A program made the position numbers and the translations under genes. A stretch of DNA of 64,000 nucleotides from Haliclona indistincta (Eukaryota; Porifera; Demospongiae; Haplosclerida; Chalinidae), in assembly GCA_964017065.1 (NCBI GenBank), contig OZ024789.1, positions 7,816,191-7,880,190 of the forward strand, written 5' to 3'. Of this stretch, positions 60,428 through 64,000 are shown piece by piece. The notes under the pieces were generated by a model, which did no database searches, had not been told where the DNA came from, and saw only the letters and a program-made list of their open reading frames with translations. Positions within the stretch are counted from its first letter, which is position 1, and each line of letters opens with the position of its first letter.

Positions 60428-62896
60428 ATTCTTCATCTAATCAACCTCATTCTGATCCATTCGTCTCTTACGCGTCTTACCTTAAGGAATTGTACACGTC
60501 AATGTCTCAGAGCCACACCTCCCAACATTGGAGTCACCTCCCACGATGTGAGTTCGTACAGCTAGCAATGATCAAAGATGAGGAGATGCGACGTGGAGGA
60601 CCAGAGGAGGAAATGGTTAGACTAGCACAGCAGGGAAAGATTGAAACAATTGTTCGTCGTAAGGAATCCATTGATCTACATAACCTCTTTTGGAAAATTG
60701 AACTGCTACCACCGTCCTCACCTCCTCATAGAGTATTTCTTATTGAAGGAGCCCCAGGAGGGGGAAAGAGCACACTTGCTCTCCACATCTGTCATCAATG
60801 GGCACAAGGTGCTTCCTGGTTAGCGACATTTAATAATAGTAGTTTTTGCTTATCTGCGAGATGAAGCCATCCAGAATGCTCAAACTTTATCTGATCTTCT
60901 GCCAGCAAATAGCTTGGATATATTTACTGATGTTGTCTCACAGATTGTTAGTTCCTGTGGAGAAAAGGTGCTTTTTATATTTGATGGGTGGGATGAGTTT
61001 CCACATCACCTTATGAACGACTCGCTTGTTTCCACAATAATTCGATGGCCACATATGGTCTCACTTCATCAAAGTACTGTACTTATCACCTCACGACCAG
61101 TGGCGTCAGCAAATCTGCTCCACATAGCTGATCGACGAGTGGAAATCCTGGTATTTACGCAGCGACAGATTCATGAGTACATTGAGAAAGCTTTGAAAGG
61201 CAACAGCAAGCAAATCCAAAAACTTTTCCAGCATCTTAAAGAACACCCAGTGATAGAAGGCTATTGCTATATACCTCTACATGTAGCAATACTGGTGCAT
61301 ATATTCCTGACAATGAAGGGAGCCCTACCTACGACCCTTCATGAGCTATTCCTTGATCTTGTACTCTGTTGCATAGTTCGAGAACAAGAAACACATGAAC
61401 GCAACACAAATTTACCTGAAATATCTTCACTGGATGACCTTCCTGATGATGTCAAGGTTAAATTAAGTGACATCTGTCAACTAGCATATAATGGAGTGAT
61501 GGAAAACAAGGTAGTATTTTATTCAAAATATTTGGATCTCTCATCTTTAGGGCTCATTCAGGCTGTTAAAGGACTCACTCTGACTAGCAGATGTTGTTCA
61601 TACAACTTTCTTCATCTCTCAGTTCAAGAGCTTCTTGCTGCCTATTTTATTTCACAAATGGATCCTAGTGAACAAGTTAGAGTATTCGAGAAATTATTTG
61701 AAAGCCCCCGTTTACAACCTGTGCTTCGTTACTATAGTGGCTTCACAAAACTTGTCAATCCAAGAATAAGAAAATTCATTTCTTCTTTTCAACATGGAAA
61801 GGCAAACATCAAGGCACTCCTACCTTTGCTGCACTGTTTCTTTGAAGCACATGAGCCATCTTTGTGCCAGATAATTCGTCCTACACTTGCGACAAATATA
61901 AATTTAAAAATTAGCGGTAATCCATCAGATTACTTAGCAATTGGTTACTTCATAACTTCACTATTGTCTACCTCTTCTCCCGATAAGCAACCTGTGAAGC
62001 TTTCTTGTAGTATTTACGATAATGATGACTTGCATTGCTTGAAGCTACTAGTAAATGAACTTACAAAGTATCCTCTTGGAGAGCAGCCCACTGCAACTTG
62101 TGCTTTACCAAGAAAATTAATATTTCAACTGACCAATCGTAAAAAATATGTTCCTTGCACACCACTACAGATGATAGCTGATCATCTAAAATTATCACCA
62201 GCTATCAAGGAATTTGTTTTGTATCGAGGTGAAGATCGTCTGTTTCATATTGTGCAAGCACTACAGACAAACACTTCTCTTACTAAAGTCAGTCTAGTTG
62301 GTTTATGTCCTCCATACACAGACGATGATTGCTCTGGATTCGTTGAAATGCTTCTAGTAAACAAGTCATTAAAACATCTTCATCTTTCAGAAAATCTTAA
62401 AACACCAATACTTAGGTGCATACTTGAAGGTCTTCGACACAACTCCACTCTTACTCATTTGATTCTACCCAGTAATATATTTTTCTTAGTCGATGACACT
62501 GCTAAGTCTTTCACTACTATGCTTCAATTAAACAAGTCACTTATTCATCTTGATCTTAGTTATAATGGACTATTCGCAGACTCAGGGGCTTGCTGCATCT
62601 TTGAAGGTCTTCGGTACAATACTTCTTTAGTTTACTTGAATCTACGCTGTACTGGTATTAAAGCTACTGATCCAAACACTGCTATGTCCCTCATTAAAAT
62701 GCTTCAAGTAAACAAGTCACTTACACATCTTAATCTTTCATATAATGAATTCCCAGATTCTGTATGCCACAGTATCGTTGAAGCTCTTCTATGCAACACT
62801 TCTAATTTAGTAGAATTAAATCTATCAGATTCTAAGATATGTACCAAAATGTTCAAAAGAACGAGATATGTATCAAAATGTTCAATCATTTACTGA
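60428..62896 (+). CDS. NACHT-LRR part of the NLR gene (one frame break)
   Basis: An intracellular STAND ATPase sensor by family. Visible: a linker (LPRCEFVQLAMIKDEEMRRG), the Walker A motif EGAPGGGKSTLALHIC, a one-base frame break near 60,835 in TTTAATAATAGTAG, then LRDEAIQNA, the Walker B-like LFIFDGWDEFP, the sensor-like LITSRP, and the conserved FLHLSVQELLAAYFIS. The C terminus from about 62,190 has at least six LRRs of the L-x-x-L-x-L-S-x-N type, spaced about 27-30 residues. The last reading is short and ends in Tyr-stop. With the upstream exon it forms Death-NACHT-LRR. The two single-base breaks may be read errors, or the gene may be a recent pseudogene. Confidence 0.85.
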
Positions 62897-63753
62897 TTTT
62901 TATACTATGTGACAGTCTGATGTTTTTAATAAGGAAGCTTTTAAAAATCATTGTCATTGCATGTGTGTATAAAAGAAAGGTGCATGGGTAGGCAAACAAA
63001 CAAGTGTACAGTGATGAAAGTAGTTGAGAATGATAATCTAGATGCAGAGAAGTAAATAATACTCTTTATTTTTCACTTCAGTCAAAAATAAAATCTCTTA
63101 TTTCATGTGCATGCTTGTAGTAGTGAAAAGCAAGTACTAAAGTTATCATGTATACAGATGGATGCATAAGTGCACATTAACATTCTACTTTTAGTCTCCT
63201 TGACCAATCTAGTTCCCTTGTCGATATTGCTTCCTTTAGTTAGTGATTGCTAATGGTACAAGTGACGAAGAACACCAGTTGAGAAATTTCTATTATAGAG
63301 ACACCAGAAACTGAGGTAATGGGAAAACTACCAAAGGAGAAATATAAGTAGCATACAGATGTCTGTATTAAATACGAAAGTGGTCCGATGTCAATAGATC
63401 TACACAGATAATCAGTACTTGGCAGTATGATGTATACTTGCAAGTGCGGCTACTTGAAGTAGTACAATAACAATAAAAAATATCAAAAACTTAACAGAAC
63501 ACACGTATAGTAGGAAATAATATTTTGCACCAGTACAACTATGATTTGAAGATAACATGTTCGAGCCTCAGGATTATCAGTCTTGAGGATTGTTTAAAGC
63601 CTCACACGTTGTCTCTAGGAGGCGGATATTGTCGGATTGTTTCTTGCTCTTATGGTTATAGACAGCAAACTCTTCATGGATATTGTCTCCAGGAGAAGTT
63701 TCCGTGAATGAGAGGTCACCACAGTTGGTATTCACAGTGACAGATGCTGAGGT
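62897..63753. other. Intergenic stretch after the NLR gene
   Basis: No gene is supported. AATAAA at about 63,087 could end the NLR transcript. TTTATT near 63,065 could serve the minus-strand gene beyond 63,754. Confidence 0.45.
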
Positions 63754-64000
63754 TCAAGGTTGTGATAATTGGTTTCTTGCTTCAAGCCGTGCCTCACGTG
63801 AACCAGTAGCTTGGATTCTAGTCATACACCTAGTCTTTACACAAAACTTCACACATAAGCAGGATATTAGTGATAGAAATATCAGACTAAATAGCGCCTC
63901 AATTCCTCCAAAAATTTTTTTAGTAGGTTCTGTTGGCTTAATAGTGAATGGGATAAATGAAAAGGGCCTAATAGTAGTGAACGGTCTATAATCAGTGAAC
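63754..64000 (-). CDS. Partial Thr/Pro-rich membrane protein, distant relative of the T family
   Basis: Minus frame, entering from beyond the window. It reads a stalk (FTDYRPFTTIRPFSFIPFT), KPTEPTKK, one hydrophobic helix (ALFSLIFLSLISCLCVKFC) and a polar tail of about 30 residues ending LSQP-stop at 63,754. The order of parts matches T1-T5 but the tail motif differs. The first exon is outside the window. Confidence 0.5.
   Translation of the reverse strand, partial: FTDYRPFTTIRPFSFIPFTIKPTEPTKKIFGGIEALFSLIFLSLISCLCVKFCVKTRCMTRIQATGSREARLEARNQLSQP

Overview
The window is animal nuclear DNA and most resembles a demosponge genome. The evidence is many introns of about 50 bp with GT-AG borders, a class I PI3-kinase gene, a Death-NACHT-LRR innate-immunity gene, non-LTR retrotransposons carrying a 2A translational-skipping peptide, and very dense foldback and inverted-repeat transposons. 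The species call is inference from gene style, because no ribosomal or mitochondrial marker is present.

Layout. 458-12,636 (minus) is a multi-exon PI3K catalytic subunit gene. Its 5.75 kb intron (3,592-9,344) is almost entirely transposon: a composite element (parts A and B) split by a 4.4 kb LINE. From about 14 to 50 kb lies an ancestral tandem array of two-exon minus-strand genes. Each encodes a signal peptide, a Thr/Pro/Asp/Asn-rich stalk, one membrane helix and a short conserved tail. Five copies look largely complete (T1-T5), and there are at least three relics. The array has been expanded by nested mobile elements: a satellite-like array (23.45-26.6 kb), a composite copy holding a Ty3/Gypsy element and a 534 bp GAAA microsatellite (27-33.8 kb), and a 6.4 kb element with long terminal inverted repeats (35.35-41.72 kb) that itself holds a second LINE. 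51.35-54.89 kb holds two neighbouring members of one inverted-repeat family; the larger carries two convergent genes of unknown function and looks like the parent of three roughly 0.8 kb deletion derivatives. 54.89-56.79 kb is a fourth composite copy. 56,881-62,896 (plus) is a Death-NACHT-LRR gene whose 3.2 kb intron holds two nested elements and a Ulp1-type protease remnant. At 63,754 a distant relative of the array genes leaves the window.

Working relations. The PI3K gene and the NLR gene are the recognisable host genes. The array is a candidate rapidly evolving cell-surface glycoprotein family, with function unknown. The mobile elements show three points of mechanism: each copy of palindrome B has arms that match each other better than they match other copies; three insertions of two related MITE families with TAG(C/T)CTCG ends have exact 9 bp target duplications; and paralogous empty sites fix several insertion boundaries.

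Limits. Everything is read by eye. Single-base frame breaks occur in the NLR gene (two), the Gypsy element (two) and the end of T4. The PI3K reading has one in-frame TGA and lacks an activation-loop exon. Some of these may be assembly or read errors rather than biology.
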